DNA of 64,000 nt from Bacteroidales bacterium. GTDB taxonomy: Bacteria; Bacteroidota; Bacteroidia; Bacteroidales; UBA4181. Position 1 is the first letter of the stretch. Every line of letters begins with the position of its first letter. Location: contig JAISOY010000189.1 in the NCBI GenBank assembly GCA_031275285.1, positions 1 to 64,000 of the forward strand, read 5' to 3'. The notes beneath the pieces were generated by a model that made no database searches, was not told where the DNA came from, and saw only the letters and a program-made list of their open reading frames with translations. Shown here piece after piece: positions 19,197 to 27,392 of the stretch. The position numbers were made by a program, and so were the translations under genes.

Positions 19197-19796
19197 TTAT
19201 TTTGATAATAGAAAAGCCAGGGTAAATATGTAGAAAAAAATATTGAGTAAACCTACAGTAACCAGTAAATCTTCACTCGCCCATCCTTTATTGGTCAATA
19301 CTATCAAAGAGCAGATCAAAGTAAGGACCACAGTTATAATAGGCCATCCATATATACTCATTGGTTTACAAATGTAAATTACAGTATCTTTTTGATGTTG
19401 GATTTTTTTAAGTGTGTCAAATATGGGAGCATAAAAAAATGCCACTTGGTCACCCGGGTCTGTATGTATGTAAAACTCCTCATTGGCTTCAAAACGCTTT
19501 GTTTCTGTTTTAAAATAGTATTCATAAGTTCCAATATATTGCCTTCTGTTTTTATATGTAACTACATCATACTCTATATATGGCCTTAAAAAGAAGTCTG
19601 TTATGATTAAAACAGAAAATATGGTTCCCAGATATGCAAAAGTCGTCAGGAACTTTATGACATGTTTGGTAAAAGAAGCACTACGCCGCTGATCTTCTTC
19701 TATTTTGATCTTGCGCCTTATACCGGAAATAAGCATATTCTTGTATCTCATATTATACACAAAAGAGATTGGAGCAAATACAATGTAATAATACAA
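19197..19796 (-). CDS. uncharacterised membrane protein
   Basis: A 199-residue protein with three predicted helices, near residues 48-70, 148-168 and 174-196, and a roughly 75-residue soluble loop between the first two containing YIGTYEYYFKTETKRFEANEEFYIHTD. A basic stretch (RRKIKIEEDQRRSASFTK) precedes helix one. I do not recognise a family. A later start at MRYKNML (19751) is possible. It stands convergent to the beta-galactosidase remnant. Confidence 0.6.
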   Translation of the reverse strand: MYYYIVFAPISFVYNMRYKNMLISGIRRKIKIEEDQRRSASFTKHVIKFLTTFAYLGTIFSVLIITDFFLRPYIEYDVVTYKNRRQYIGTYEYYFKTETKRFEANEEFYIHTDPGDQVAFFYAPIFDTLKKIQHQKDTVIYICKPMSIYGWPIITVVLTLICSLIVLTNKGWASEDLLVTVGLLNIFFYIFTLAFLLSK

Positions 19797-20198
19797 TTTT
19801 TACCTCAATAAGTAAAATCGTTTTCGTACACTATCAGCTTGTTACTTTTGTAATAATTACGAACATGATACATGTGTAACATAAAGATATGATCAATAAT
19901 GTAGTTAGATATTGAATTTATTTACAATATTTTAAACTACACTTATTGCAATAGATTAAAATTTTGCATATCAGTTGATTAGTGCCAATTGCATAAAGTA
20001 TTGGTTTAATTCTTTTCATCCATTGTTGCCACATTTGTAAAATCAATTAAAATTAAGTCGTAAAATAGATCTTATCTATCTAATATTCTGTATTTTATGT
20101 ATTATCAATTAAACAAATAATTTAAATACTTTTAAAATATTTAAATTATTTATTATCAACATCTTTATTGTCATCAGTGTATTCTTTATGGAATTTAC

Positions 20199-20241
20199 AG
20201 CATTACAAATGTAACTCGAAAATCGTTACATTTGTAATGCT
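20199..20241. promoter_or_regulatory. 17-bp perfect inverted repeat, likely operator of the XRE regulator
   Basis: AGCATTACAAATGTAAC (20199-20215) is repeated inverted as GTTACATTTGTAATGCT (20225-20241) with a 9-bp spacer. Each arm contains its own small dyad TTACA-N2-TGTAA. The core ACATTTGTA also occurs at 20031-20039 and 20274-20282. All four sites lie upstream of the XRE gene at 20303. Confidence 0.7.
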
Positions 20242-20259
20242 ATGTTTTTGTGATTTGTT

Positions 20260-20267
20260 TACCTTTG
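20260..20267 (+). promoter_or_regulatory. Bacteroidota -7 box (TACCTTTG) for the XRE gene
   Basis: TACCTTTG matches the Bacteroidota -7 consensus TAnnTTTG and lies 36 bp before the ATG. Transcription would begin around 20274, inside the last ACATTTGTA copy, so a repressor there would block initiation. Confidence 0.55.
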
Positions 20268-20302
20268 TGTATCACATTTGTATCACCATATAAAACTGAA
20301 TA

Positions 20303-20746
20303 ATGAAAGACCGGTTAAATAAAGTAATCTCATCGGAAGGACTCACCCCTTCTCTACTAGCAGACGAAATGGGTATACAAAGATCTGGTATATCCCATAT
20401 CTTATCCGGACGAAATAATCCCAGTTTTGATTTTATACAAAAAATTCTTACTCGTTTTCCCAAACTAAATGCAGAATGGTTGATTTTAGGGAAAGGAGCC
20501 ATGTATAAAAACATGCCGGAAGAAGTACCGGATCTATTTTCTTCCATTTCCGGAAACGATAAAACTCCCCTATCTCCCACTCCTCCAATTCAAAACAAGG
20601 AATCATCTTCCGGAGAAGGCGACGAAAGTACCTCAGCCGAGAATAAGGTCGAAATATCTCCCTTAAAAGAATTAAAAGAAAAAAGGATTGAACGCATTGT
20701 TGTATTCTATACTGATCATACATTTTCGGCCTATTCATCTGAGTAA
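20303..20746 (+). CDS. XRE-family (Cro/CI-type) DNA-binding regulator
   Basis: A 147-residue protein. Residues about 5-65 form an HTH_3 domain: LADEMGIQRSGISHILSGRNNPSFDFIQKIL followed by the Bacteroidota-typical PKLNAEWLILGKGAMYK. A disordered Ser/Pro-rich linker (70-115) leads to a short C-terminal segment ending KRIERIVVFYTDHTFSAYSSE, which may serve dimerisation. The region upstream carries four ACATTTGTA-type motifs, which suggests autoregulation. It precedes lpoB by 67 bp, but the functional link is unproven. Confidence 0.88.
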   Translation: MKDRLNKVISSEGLTPSLLADEMGIQRSGISHILSGRNNPSFDFIQKILTRFPKLNAEWLILGKGAMYKNMPEEVPDLFSSISGNDKTPLSPTPPIQNKESSSGEGDESTSAENKVEISPLKELKEKRIERIVVFYTDHTFSAYSSE

Positions 20747-20813
20747 AATACTCAATTTTGTTGGCATAGTTTTTGAATTCCCGTAAGAAGGTTCACCAAT
20801 TATTAATAACCAT

Positions 20814-21401
20814 ATGAAAAGTATTGCAAGATTTAGTACGATAGCTTTAGTTGCTGTTTTGATTTTAGGAGGTTGTTCCCGTTCAATCAAACGTGTTGAT
20901 CCAAGTACCCAGTCCGATCTTAGTGGCCGGTGGAATGATACAGATTCCCGAGTTACTGCGGAAGCATTAATTGAAGAAATGTTTGGTAATTCATGGGCAG
21001 TTGCTTTCGAACAGCAACATAAACGTAAACCTGTCATCGTAGTGGGACTGGTTAATAACAAAACCCATGAACATATCAGTACGGAAACATATATCAAAGA
21101 TCTGGAAAAAGCCATTGTAAAAAACGGATCGATACGTCTGGTCCAGGCTGGAGAAAAGCGTGAAGAATTACGTCGTGAACGTGCAGGGCAGCAGGAATTT
21201 GCATCTCCGGAAACCACTAAGAAATGGGGTCGCGAATTAGGTGCCGACTTTATGTTGCAGGGAGTGGTCAATGCTATTGTTGATAGCTATAAAAAAGACC
21301 AGTCTGTTTATTATCAAACCGATTTAGAATTAACCAACATAGAAACAACGGAAATTGTTTGGATGGGCGATCATAAAATCAAAAAGATGATTCGCAATTA
21401 A
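20814..21401 (+). CDS. lpoB: LpoB-like penicillin-binding protein activator lipoprotein
   Basis: A 195-residue lipoprotein with lipobox LGGC at C21. The mature part fits the LpoB/CsgG-like fold family: SDLSGRWNDTDSRVTAEALIEEM, KPVIVVGLVNNKTHEHI, a central charged helix (EKREELRRERAG) and GADFMLQGVVNAIVD. In proteobacteria LpoB sits in the outer membrane and activates PBP1b; in Bacteroidota the partner is unknown. It is followed by a COG3014-type lipoprotein, a recurrent neighbour of LpoB-like genes. Confidence 0.82.
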   Translation: MKSIARFSTIALVAVLILGGCSRSIKRVDPSTQSDLSGRWNDTDSRVTAEALIEEMFGNSWAVAFEQQHKRKPVIVVGLVNNKTHEHISTETYIKDLEKAIVKNGSIRLVQAGEKREELRRERAGQQEFASPETTKKWGRELGADFMLQGVVNAIVDSYKKDQSVYYQTDLELTNIETTEIVWMGDHKIKKMIRN

Positions 21402-21429
21402 GCATACGTATTCTAATTAGATATAACGA

Positions 21430-21471
21430 AACCGGATAATTTTGATCTTATCAGTTTGAAATTATCCGGTT
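21430..21471 (+). terminator. hairpin between lpoB and the COG3014-type gene
   Basis: AACCGGATAATTT (21430-21442) pairs perfectly with AAATTATCCGGTT (21459-21471) around a 16-nt loop. The T-run after it is interrupted, so it may attenuate rather than fully stop transcription into the downstream lipoprotein gene. Confidence 0.6.
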
Positions 21472-21513
21472 CATTTGTATTAATTTTACGGATCTTTATT
21501 TTGAAATGATATC

Positions 21514-22896
21514 ATGTTGAGACGTTGGAATGGTTGGATATTGTATTTGCTCTTGATCGTATTTTTGGTCGGTTGTGCCACATACCGGATGAAAAACCAA
21601 AAGTTGTATGATGCCATTGATACCGGACAATTTGAGAAAGCGGATAAAATCCTGGAAAAAGATACCAAAAGCCCCACTAATAGGAACCGGTTACTTTATT
21701 ATCTGAACAGGGGATATGTATCATGGATGTTAAATGATCAGAAAAAATCCGTCGATTTTTTTAATACGGCAGAAAATGTCATAGATGATTATAGTGTCCA
21801 GATCGCATCCGAAGCATTGGCACTGATTTCTAATCCTATGATGAAACCTTATAAAGCTGAAGATTTCGAGGTAGTAATGGTTAATTGTTTTAAAGCCATT
21901 AATTATATGCAGTTGGATAATTCAGAAGATGCCATGGTGGAATGTCGGCGAATCAACCTTAAGCTCAATAATTTAAACGATAAATACAAAGACCATAAGA
22001 ACCGTTATCAAAGGGATGCTTTTGCAACCAATATGATGGGATTACTGTATGAATCAGATAAAGATTATAATAATGCTTTTATTGCATACCGCAATGCATT
22101 AGAGATATATGAAAATGATTATATACAAAATTTTGATGTACCTGTTCCCAGGCAATTAAAAATAGATCTTCTTCGTACGGCTTATATTATGGGATTTCAT
22201 GAAGAACTGGATTTTTATGAACGTAAATTCGGAATGAAACACCAACCACAACCGAAGTCCCATGCAGAATTAATATTTATCTGGATGAATGGTTTCGGAC
22301 CTTATAAGGATGAGTGGAGTGTCAATTTTTCTATCATCAAAGGAAGTGGAGGGATGGTCACCTTTGCAAATGATGAGTTAGGTTTTTCTTTCCCTTTCTT
22401 TTTAGGTTCTTCAAATGATGAAAGTTCTTTATCCGACCTAAAATTCGTACGCGTAGCGTTCCCTAAGTATGTTGAACGTCCCCCACTCTCCCTCTCAGCG
22501 TCTCTATCCCTGAATAGTAATGATTACCCATTGGAATTAGCTGAAAATATTAATGCAATAGCCTTTAAAACTCTGCATGACCGTTTTTTACGGGAAATGG
22601 GATCGTCGTTGTTAAGGGTTGCCACCAAGCAAGCTGTGGAAGAGGTTACCAGGGAACAAAATAAAGGTGTCGGAGCTGTGGTTAGTCTTGTTAATGCTGC
22701 TACAGAAAAAGCCGATACACGTAACTGGCAAACGCTTCCTTACGGCATTTCATACGCACGTATTCCATTAAAAAAAGGGGATAATCAGTTATTTTTAAAT
22801 GTACGGATGAGAGACGGGCGAATTCTTAAACATGAATTGCCTATTACAGCAAATGAAGGACAGACATATTTTCATGCCTTCCACTCTCTGAATTAA
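21514..22896 (+). CDS. COG3014-type TPR lipoprotein
   Basis: A 460-residue protein with lipobox LVGC at C21. The N-terminal half has TPR-like helical repeats (LYDAIDTGQFEKADKILEKD, YLNRGYVSWMLNDQKKSVDFF, LLYESDKDYNNAFIAYRNAL). The C-terminal half is beta-rich and ends in an exported-domain-like segment (LPYGISYARIPLKKGDNQLF). It follows lpoB in the same direction, as is usual for this family, and is probably an outer-membrane-associated partner in wall synthesis. The molecular role is not established. Confidence 0.8.
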   Translation: MLRRWNGWILYLLLIVFLVGCATYRMKNQKLYDAIDTGQFEKADKILEKDTKSPTNRNRLLYYLNRGYVSWMLNDQKKSVDFFNTAENVIDDYSVQIASEALALISNPMMKPYKAEDFEVVMVNCFKAINYMQLDNSEDAMVECRRINLKLNNLNDKYKDHKNRYQRDAFATNMMGLLYESDKDYNNAFIAYRNALEIYENDYIQNFDVPVPRQLKIDLLRTAYIMGFHEELDFYERKFGMKHQPQPKSHAELIFIWMNGFGPYKDEWSVNFSIIKGSGGMVTFANDELGFSFPFFLGSSNDESSLSDLKFVRVAFPKYVERPPLSLSASLSLNSNDYPLELAENINAIAFKTLHDRFLREMGSSLLRVATKQAVEEVTREQNKGVGAVVSLVNAATEKADTRNWQTLPYGISYARIPLKKGDNQLFLNVRMRDGRILKHELPITANEGQTYFHAFHSLN

Positions 22897-23268
22897 TACA
22901 TTATCCAGGTCATCACTGATAAACTTGATCAATTTTTGTTTAAAAATTAAATTTAATTTTATAAACAAAATGGCTTAAAAAATATTTAAGGCGAAAGAAT
23001 AGCTTAACACATCTTTCAGGAAGTTTACCTGATAAAATAATAAACATTTATACGCCAAGTTTTTATGTTTAACATCTTGAAAAACAGAGACATATAAAAA
23101 GTTCAAAAAAAATGAAAAAATAATCTGCTGACTTTAAATCGGATAGTATGATTTTTAAAAAACCAAGCTTTTTTTATTTTTTTTATTGATTTTTTTGTCC
23201 CATATTGCTAAGGTTTTTCGATCCGTATTTTTCTCATTAACACATTAATTTACAAAACGATTAGGAGA
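22897..23268. other. AT-rich dnaA upstream region
   Basis: About 370 bases, very AT-rich, without a gene. It contains a perfect 18-bp palindrome of A and T at 22943-22960, flanked by TTTGTTTA and TAAACAAA in a slightly offset inverted arrangement. I found no exact TTATCCACA DnaA boxes, so an origin here is not supported. It most likely holds the dnaA promoter and leader. Confidence 0.4.
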
Positions 23269-24675
23269 ATGCACCAACAAATTTGGAACAATTGTCTACG
23301 AGTTTTTAAAGACAATCTTGAAGTAAGTAAATATAAAACATTTTTTGAGCCAATAATTCCCATTGGCGTTAAACAAAATGTTTTAACTATTCAGGTACCC
23401 AGCCAATTCTATTATGAGTATCTTGAAGAACATTATATTGACCTGTTAAGAAAAACCATCAGACGGGAATTAGGTCCCGGAGCAAGACTGGAATATAGCA
23501 TACCGGTTGGAAATACTATATCTTCCAATAACCGGACCATCATACCTGGAAACAGCGGTCAACGAAATTTTTCAAATCCCCCCGCTCCTATTCCTGTTTC
23601 CGAAAAACATAATCCGTTTATACTTCCCGGGTTAAAAAACATAAAGATTGACCCGCAACTCAATGCCGAGTATTCTTTTACAAATTTTGTTGAAGGCGAC
23701 TGTAATCGTCTGGCACGGTCAGCAGGATTAGCTATTGCCGAAAAACCGGGAGGTACCGCATTCAATCCTTTTTTTATTTATGGTGATTCCGGATTGGGAA
23801 AAACCCATCTGGCACAAGCAATCGGGATCAAGGTAAAGGAAGAGATGCCGGAAAAGACCGTATTATACGTTAATGCCACCAAATTTAAAACTCAATTTGT
23901 TGATGCCAGATTGAAGAATGATATCAACAATTTCCTTCACTTTTACCAATGTATTGATGTATTGATCATTGACGATGTACAGGAATTCGGGAATAAAGAA
24001 GGTACCCAACGAACTTTTTTCGATATCTTCAATCATCTGCATCAGAGAGGAAAACAATTGATCCTTACATCAGACAGGGCTCCGGTAGATCTTCAGGGAT
24101 TGATAGATAAACGTTTGTTGTCCCGGTTTAAATGGGGTTTATCTACCGAATTACAGGTACCGGGCTATCAGACCCGATTGGCCATACTAAAACAGCGTGC
24201 ATACCGGGATGGAATCGAATTGCCGGAAGAAGTACTTGAATATGTCGCCAAAAACATTGTAAATAATGTTCGTGAACTGGAAGGAGTACTGGTCGGATTG
24301 CTGGCACAGGCAACGCTTAATAAGAAAGCCATTACGCTAGATCTGGCACAATCCACCATCAATAAATTAATCAAGCATACCCGCCCTGAAATATCCATTG
24401 ATTATATTCTCCAGGTAGTATCTGATTATTTCCACCTTGATGAAGAAAATATCCTGTCTAATACCCGGAAAAGAGAAATAGTACAGGCGCGGCAAGTAGC
24501 CATGTACCTGTCCAAACAATTTACTAAAACATCCCTGAAAAGCATTGGGGCACAATTGGGTAATAAGGATCATGCTACTGTCTTGCATGCATGTCGCACG
24601 GTAAATAACCTGATAGAAACCGACCGGCGCTTCAAAACACAGATCGAAGAATTAGAAGGAAAATTCAGCAATTGA
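23269..24675 (+). CDS. dnaA: chromosomal replication initiator DnaA
   Basis: A 468-residue protein of normal length. Domain I spans residues 1-70, a short linker II follows to about 125, and the AAA+ domain III carries Walker A G172DSGLGKTH and Walker B VLIIDDVQEF (D235, D236). Domain IV ends with the DNA-binding signature KDHATVLHACRTVNN. The protein binds DnaA boxes and melts the origin. It is flanked upstream by envelope lipoprotein genes and downstream by a terminator shared with a convergent gene; dnaN and recF are not adjacent, as is common in Bacteroidota. Confidence 0.97.
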   Translation: MHQQIWNNCLRVFKDNLEVSKYKTFFEPIIPIGVKQNVLTIQVPSQFYYEYLEEHYIDLLRKTIRRELGPGARLEYSIPVGNTISSNNRTIIPGNSGQRNFSNPPAPIPVSEKHNPFILPGLKNIKIDPQLNAEYSFTNFVEGDCNRLARSAGLAIAEKPGGTAFNPFFIYGDSGLGKTHLAQAIGIKVKEEMPEKTVLYVNATKFKTQFVDARLKNDINNFLHFYQCIDVLIIDDVQEFGNKEGTQRTFFDIFNHLHQRGKQLILTSDRAPVDLQGLIDKRLLSRFKWGLSTELQVPGYQTRLAILKQRAYRDGIELPEEVLEYVAKNIVNNVRELEGVLVGLLAQATLNKKAITLDLAQSTINKLIKHTRPEISIDYILQVVSDYFHLDEENILSNTRKREIVQARQVAMYLSKQFTKTSLKSIGAQLGNKDHATVLHACRTVNNLIETDRRFKTQIEELEGKFSN

Positions 24676-24697
24676 TTTAATTCTCTTTGAATTCCTT

Positions 24698-24730
24698 AAA
24701 AAACTACAAGTCAAAAGCTTGTAGTTTTTT
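24698..24730. terminator. bidirectional terminator shared by dnaA and the convergent lipoprotein gene
   Basis: AAAAAACTACAAG (24698-24710) pairs perfectly with CTTGTAGTTTTTT (24718-24730) around a 7-nt loop, giving T-runs on both strands. The minus-strand gene's last six codons and its TAG stop lie inside the hairpin. Confidence 0.9.
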
Positions 24731-25159
24731 TTGTGAGCTATTGTTCAGCCAAAGCTGTATGGTTTTATGCACTCCCCCATGGACATCCAAATCATTATGC
24801 CCTTTTAACCGGACATCTTTCTGCAAAGCATTGTATAGATGAACCGACCAAAAATTAGAGCGATACAATAATTTTTCAATCACCAATGGAATAATTGTAT
24901 CTCCCATAGCTACTAATTCCGGATATTCTTTCATTTTCATCACATCGTATGTGTTGCTGCTGAATATCAAAATACCGTTTTTCCAATGTTTGCTCCATTG
25001 ATCAAACAGTACCTGAAATCTTAACTGAGTGGTGTCAGGAATTTTCCCGATCGCTTCACACAAGATCTTTTCTTCCCTGGAAGTAATTTTATATTTTTCT
25101 TCCTTATCCTTCGATATACAGCCTAGACAAATTAAAACAGAAAAAAACAGATATTTCAT
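24704..25159 (-). CDS. small uncharacterised lipoprotein
   Basis: Starting at the ATG at 25159 gives 151 residues with a short signal and a lipobox-like LGC before ISKDKEEK (MKYLFFSVLICLGC). An upstream in-frame ATG (25195) would add a polar N-terminal extension and is less likely. The mature part is helical with W and charged residues (LFDQWSKHWKNGILIFSSN, IIPLVIEKLL, and a terminal HGGVHKTIQLWLN). I recognise no family. Its C-terminus is encoded inside the shared terminator. Confidence 0.6.
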   Translation of the reverse strand: MKYLFFSVLICLGCISKDKEEKYKITSREEKILCEAIGKIPDTTQLRFQVLFDQWSKHWKNGILIFSSNTYDVMKMKEYPELVAMGDTIIPLVIEKLLYRSNFWSVHLYNALQKDVRLKGHNDLDVHGGVHKTIQLWLNNSSQKKLQAFDL

Positions 25160-25275
25160 ATGGCTTCTAACTTTAGTATTATTTTTATTGATCAATATTA
25201 ACTCTTATCAAGGAATAGATCCACCATCAATAGGTAAACAACCTTGTTCAACGGGTAAAAGATATATCCGGGTAT

Positions 25276-25440
25276 TTCTGTATATTTGAACAATACAGGA
25301 CGCGACTAGGGTAAGCTCAAGCAAGCTCGGCTTACCTTCTCAGCTTTCACTATATTTGAAGAATATAGGATGCGGATCGGCAATTTTTTGAAAGCAAGCT
25401 TTCTACAATTGCTCTCACCTTTCACTATATTTGAATGATT
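25276..25440. repeat. tandem degenerate hairpin repeats upstream of the ECF sigma gene
   Basis: TATATTTGAA occurs at 25281, 25351 and 25426 (spacing 70 and 75 bp). Units 1 and 2 share an order: a small hairpin (CTATATT-TGAAG-AATATAG in unit 2), then RGGAYGCG-like sequence, then a second stem around a shared AAGCAAGCT loop. The second stem differs in sequence but still pairs: GGTAAGC/GCTTACC in unit 1 and GCAATT/AATTGC plus GAAAGC/GCTTTC in unit 2. Unit 3 is only the first part. TATATTTG also matches the -7 promoter consensus. Confidence 0.65.
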
Positions 25441-25522
25441 TATAAAATATCTTCATTTTTATAAATGAGATCATGCAGCAAAAATAAAAATGCCTCGTTA
25501 TTATAAGTAGAACAAAAATCTC

Positions 25523-26053
25523 ATGGGCATTGTTTCTTTATTTCGAGTAGATAAAAAATCCCCTTCTTATCAACGGGAATTATATCGCCTTCATTATAAA
25601 AGGATTTATAACTCCTGTCTCCGGATAATCGGGGATACAATGGAAGCGGAAGAAGCTATGCACGACGCGTTCTTAAAAATATTTGACCATATTGATGATC
25701 TCCACGATGAAAAAGCTTTCTTCTCATGGAGCCAGCGTATAGCAGTTCGTACTTCAATAGATAAAATCCGGAAGAAACGGATAATTTTTGAACAGATAGA
25801 CGAACAAACGGCATACGAGGAAGAAAACGAGGAAGAAGTCACATTTTCTGCAGAGATCATCAAAAAAGAATTGAACCTCCTACCGGATGGTTATCGTATG
25901 GTACTATCCATGCGTTTATTTGAAAATTACGATTTCGAAGAGATCGCACAAATGTTACATATCAAGGAATCAACCGTGCGTTCCCAATACATCAGGGGAC
26001 GCGATAAGCTGGCCCGGAATGTAAAGGCCGCCGTAAATTCAAATTATTCGTGA
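25523..26053 (+). CDS. ECF-type RNA polymerase sigma factor
   Basis: A 176-residue sigma-70 protein with region 2 (GDTMEAEEAMHDAFLKIFDHI, then AFFSWSQRIAVRTSIDKIRKKR) and region 4 (LPDGYRMVLSMRLFENYDFEEIAQMLHI, followed by STVRSQYIRGRDKL). It directs polymerase to a small regulon. It lies 3 bp before a single-pass membrane protein that is the probable anti-sigma factor, and two exported adhesin-like genes follow, so it likely drives its own operon. Confidence 0.92.
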   Translation: MGIVSLFRVDKKSPSYQRELYRLHYKRIYNSCLRIIGDTMEAEEAMHDAFLKIFDHIDDLHDEKAFFSWSQRIAVRTSIDKIRKKRIIFEQIDEQTAYEEENEEEVTFSAEIIKKELNLLPDGYRMVLSMRLFENYDFEEIAQMLHIKESTVRSQYIRGRDKLARNVKAAVNSNYS

Positions 26054-26056
26054 ATC

Positions 26057-26560
26057 ATGAAAAAGTTAGAGCAATATATCCGAAACCATAAAAACCTGTT
26101 TGAAGAAGAGCCTGCTTCAGGACACTTTGAACGTCTGCAGCAGAAAATACAGGCAAAACAACATCCAGTCTCATTATCCCGGCTTATCGTTGGTATTGCC
26201 GCGTCGGTTACATTAGTGCTTTCTGCAGGGTTACTATGGTGGTATACCCACCAGCCATCCAATACCCTGGCTATCTGTGACAATGCAGATGATATGAAGC
26301 TTTGTTACCTGGACAAGATGAATGATGTTGCAGAAAAAATATTCGAACTTTCTAAAGACCAATGGGATCAGGAACTGGTCATGGAAGATGTAAAAGGCAT
26401 CATTGAAGCCAACCAGAATTTTGAAAAAGAAATCCCGGAAGATCTTCCTGATGAAGCTGTAAAATCTATTCTATCAGACTATTATCAGCACAATCTGGAA
26501 AGTTTATACACCATAGCTAATGTTTTGAAAGAAAAGGAAGCCATTATACCATCAAAATAA
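26057..26560 (+). CDS. putative anti-sigma factor, single-pass membrane protein
   Basis: A 167-residue protein with an N-terminal cytoplasmic segment (MKKLEQYIRNHKNLFEEEPASGHFERLQQKI), one helix (about residues 43-64, LIVGIAASVTLVLSAGLLWWY) and an acidic helical periplasmic domain. The FEEEPASGHFERL segment is typical of Bacteroidota anti-sigma-like proteins. There is no zinc-binding ZAS motif. The position directly after the sigma gene supports the role; biochemical function is inferred. Confidence 0.7.
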   Translation: MKKLEQYIRNHKNLFEEEPASGHFERLQQKIQAKQHPVSLSRLIVGIAASVTLVLSAGLLWWYTHQPSNTLAICDNADDMKLCYLDKMNDVAEKIFELSKDQWDQELVMEDVKGIIEANQNFEKEIPEDLPDEAVKSILSDYYQHNLESLYTIANVLKEKEAIIPSK

Positions 26561-26572
26561 ATTTTTATTACC

Positions 26573-27373
26573 ATGAAAAAGATATGCCTATTATTATTGA
26601 GCATCTATATCCTTTGCACAGTATCCGGCCAGCAGAAAGAAATACGCACAGTATCGGACTTTACCGGTATTGAAGCATCCGGTGCTTTCGATATTTCCAT
26701 TACAAAAGGGAACCGGACAACATTGAGTATAGAAGCTGATGAAAAAATTATGCCCTATATCGTCAGTGAAGTAAGAGGTAATGTATTGCATTTATACATT
26801 GCTGATAATGATATCAAGAATATAAAAGCACCGAGAGCTTATATTGTCATGAAAAACCTGGATGCAGTGAACCTGTCGGGTGCATGTAAAATATCATCCA
26901 ATGACCGATTTGCCCCTGATCGCTTTAATGCTGATCTCAGTGGCGCCTCAGGATTGAATTTACAGATAAATACCAAGCAATTGGAAATCAATGCAAGTGG
27001 CGCCAGTAATATCAACTTAAATACGAAAGCGAGCGAACAAGCCAATATAGATATCTCCGGAGCATCAAAACTGAAAATACAATTGAATACTCCCAAAAGT
27101 ACTTTCCATATCAGTGGAGCAAGTAATACGGAATTGACCGGATCTGCCGATAATGTAGAGATTGATATTTCAGGAACATCTAATGTCGATGCACCGGATT
27201 TTATGGTTAAATCAATGGTGGTGGAAGCTTCCGGCGTAAGCAAGGCTACGATTTACAGCTCCAATTCACTGAAAGTCAATTCATCCGGGTTTTCCAAAAT
27301 CAATTATAAAGGTTCGCCTTCTATCACCGAATTCAATACCGGTAATTCTTCCAAGATAAAAAAAATAAACTAA
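26573..27373 (+). CDS. DUF2807 (GIN-domain) exported protein
   Basis: A 266-residue protein with a signal peptide (ending CTVSGQ). It starts with the family hallmark IRTVSDFTGIEASGAFDISITKGN, and continues as a beta-helix-like series of SGAS motifs (LSGACKIS, LSGASGLN, ASGASNIN, ISGASKLK, ISGASNTE, ISGTSNVD, ASGVSKAT). The family is abundant in Bacteroidota envelopes and has no firmly known function. It sits in the sigma/anti-sigma operon. Confidence 0.88.
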   Translation: MKKICLLLLSIYILCTVSGQQKEIRTVSDFTGIEASGAFDISITKGNRTTLSIEADEKIMPYIVSEVRGNVLHLYIADNDIKNIKAPRAYIVMKNLDAVNLSGACKISSNDRFAPDRFNADLSGASGLNLQINTKQLEINASGASNINLNTKASEQANIDISGASKLKIQLNTPKSTFHISGASNTELTGSADNVEIDISGTSNVDAPDFMVKSMVVEASGVSKATIYSSNSLKVNSSGFSKINYKGSPSITEFNTGNSSKIKKIN

Positions 27374-27392
27374 TCCATTAAATCAATCCATC

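Noticed and set aside
22943-22960. AT palindrome before dnaA as part of a replication origin
   Set aside because: No exact DnaA boxes (TTATCCACA) were seen around it, and Bacteroidota origins are not always next to dnaA.
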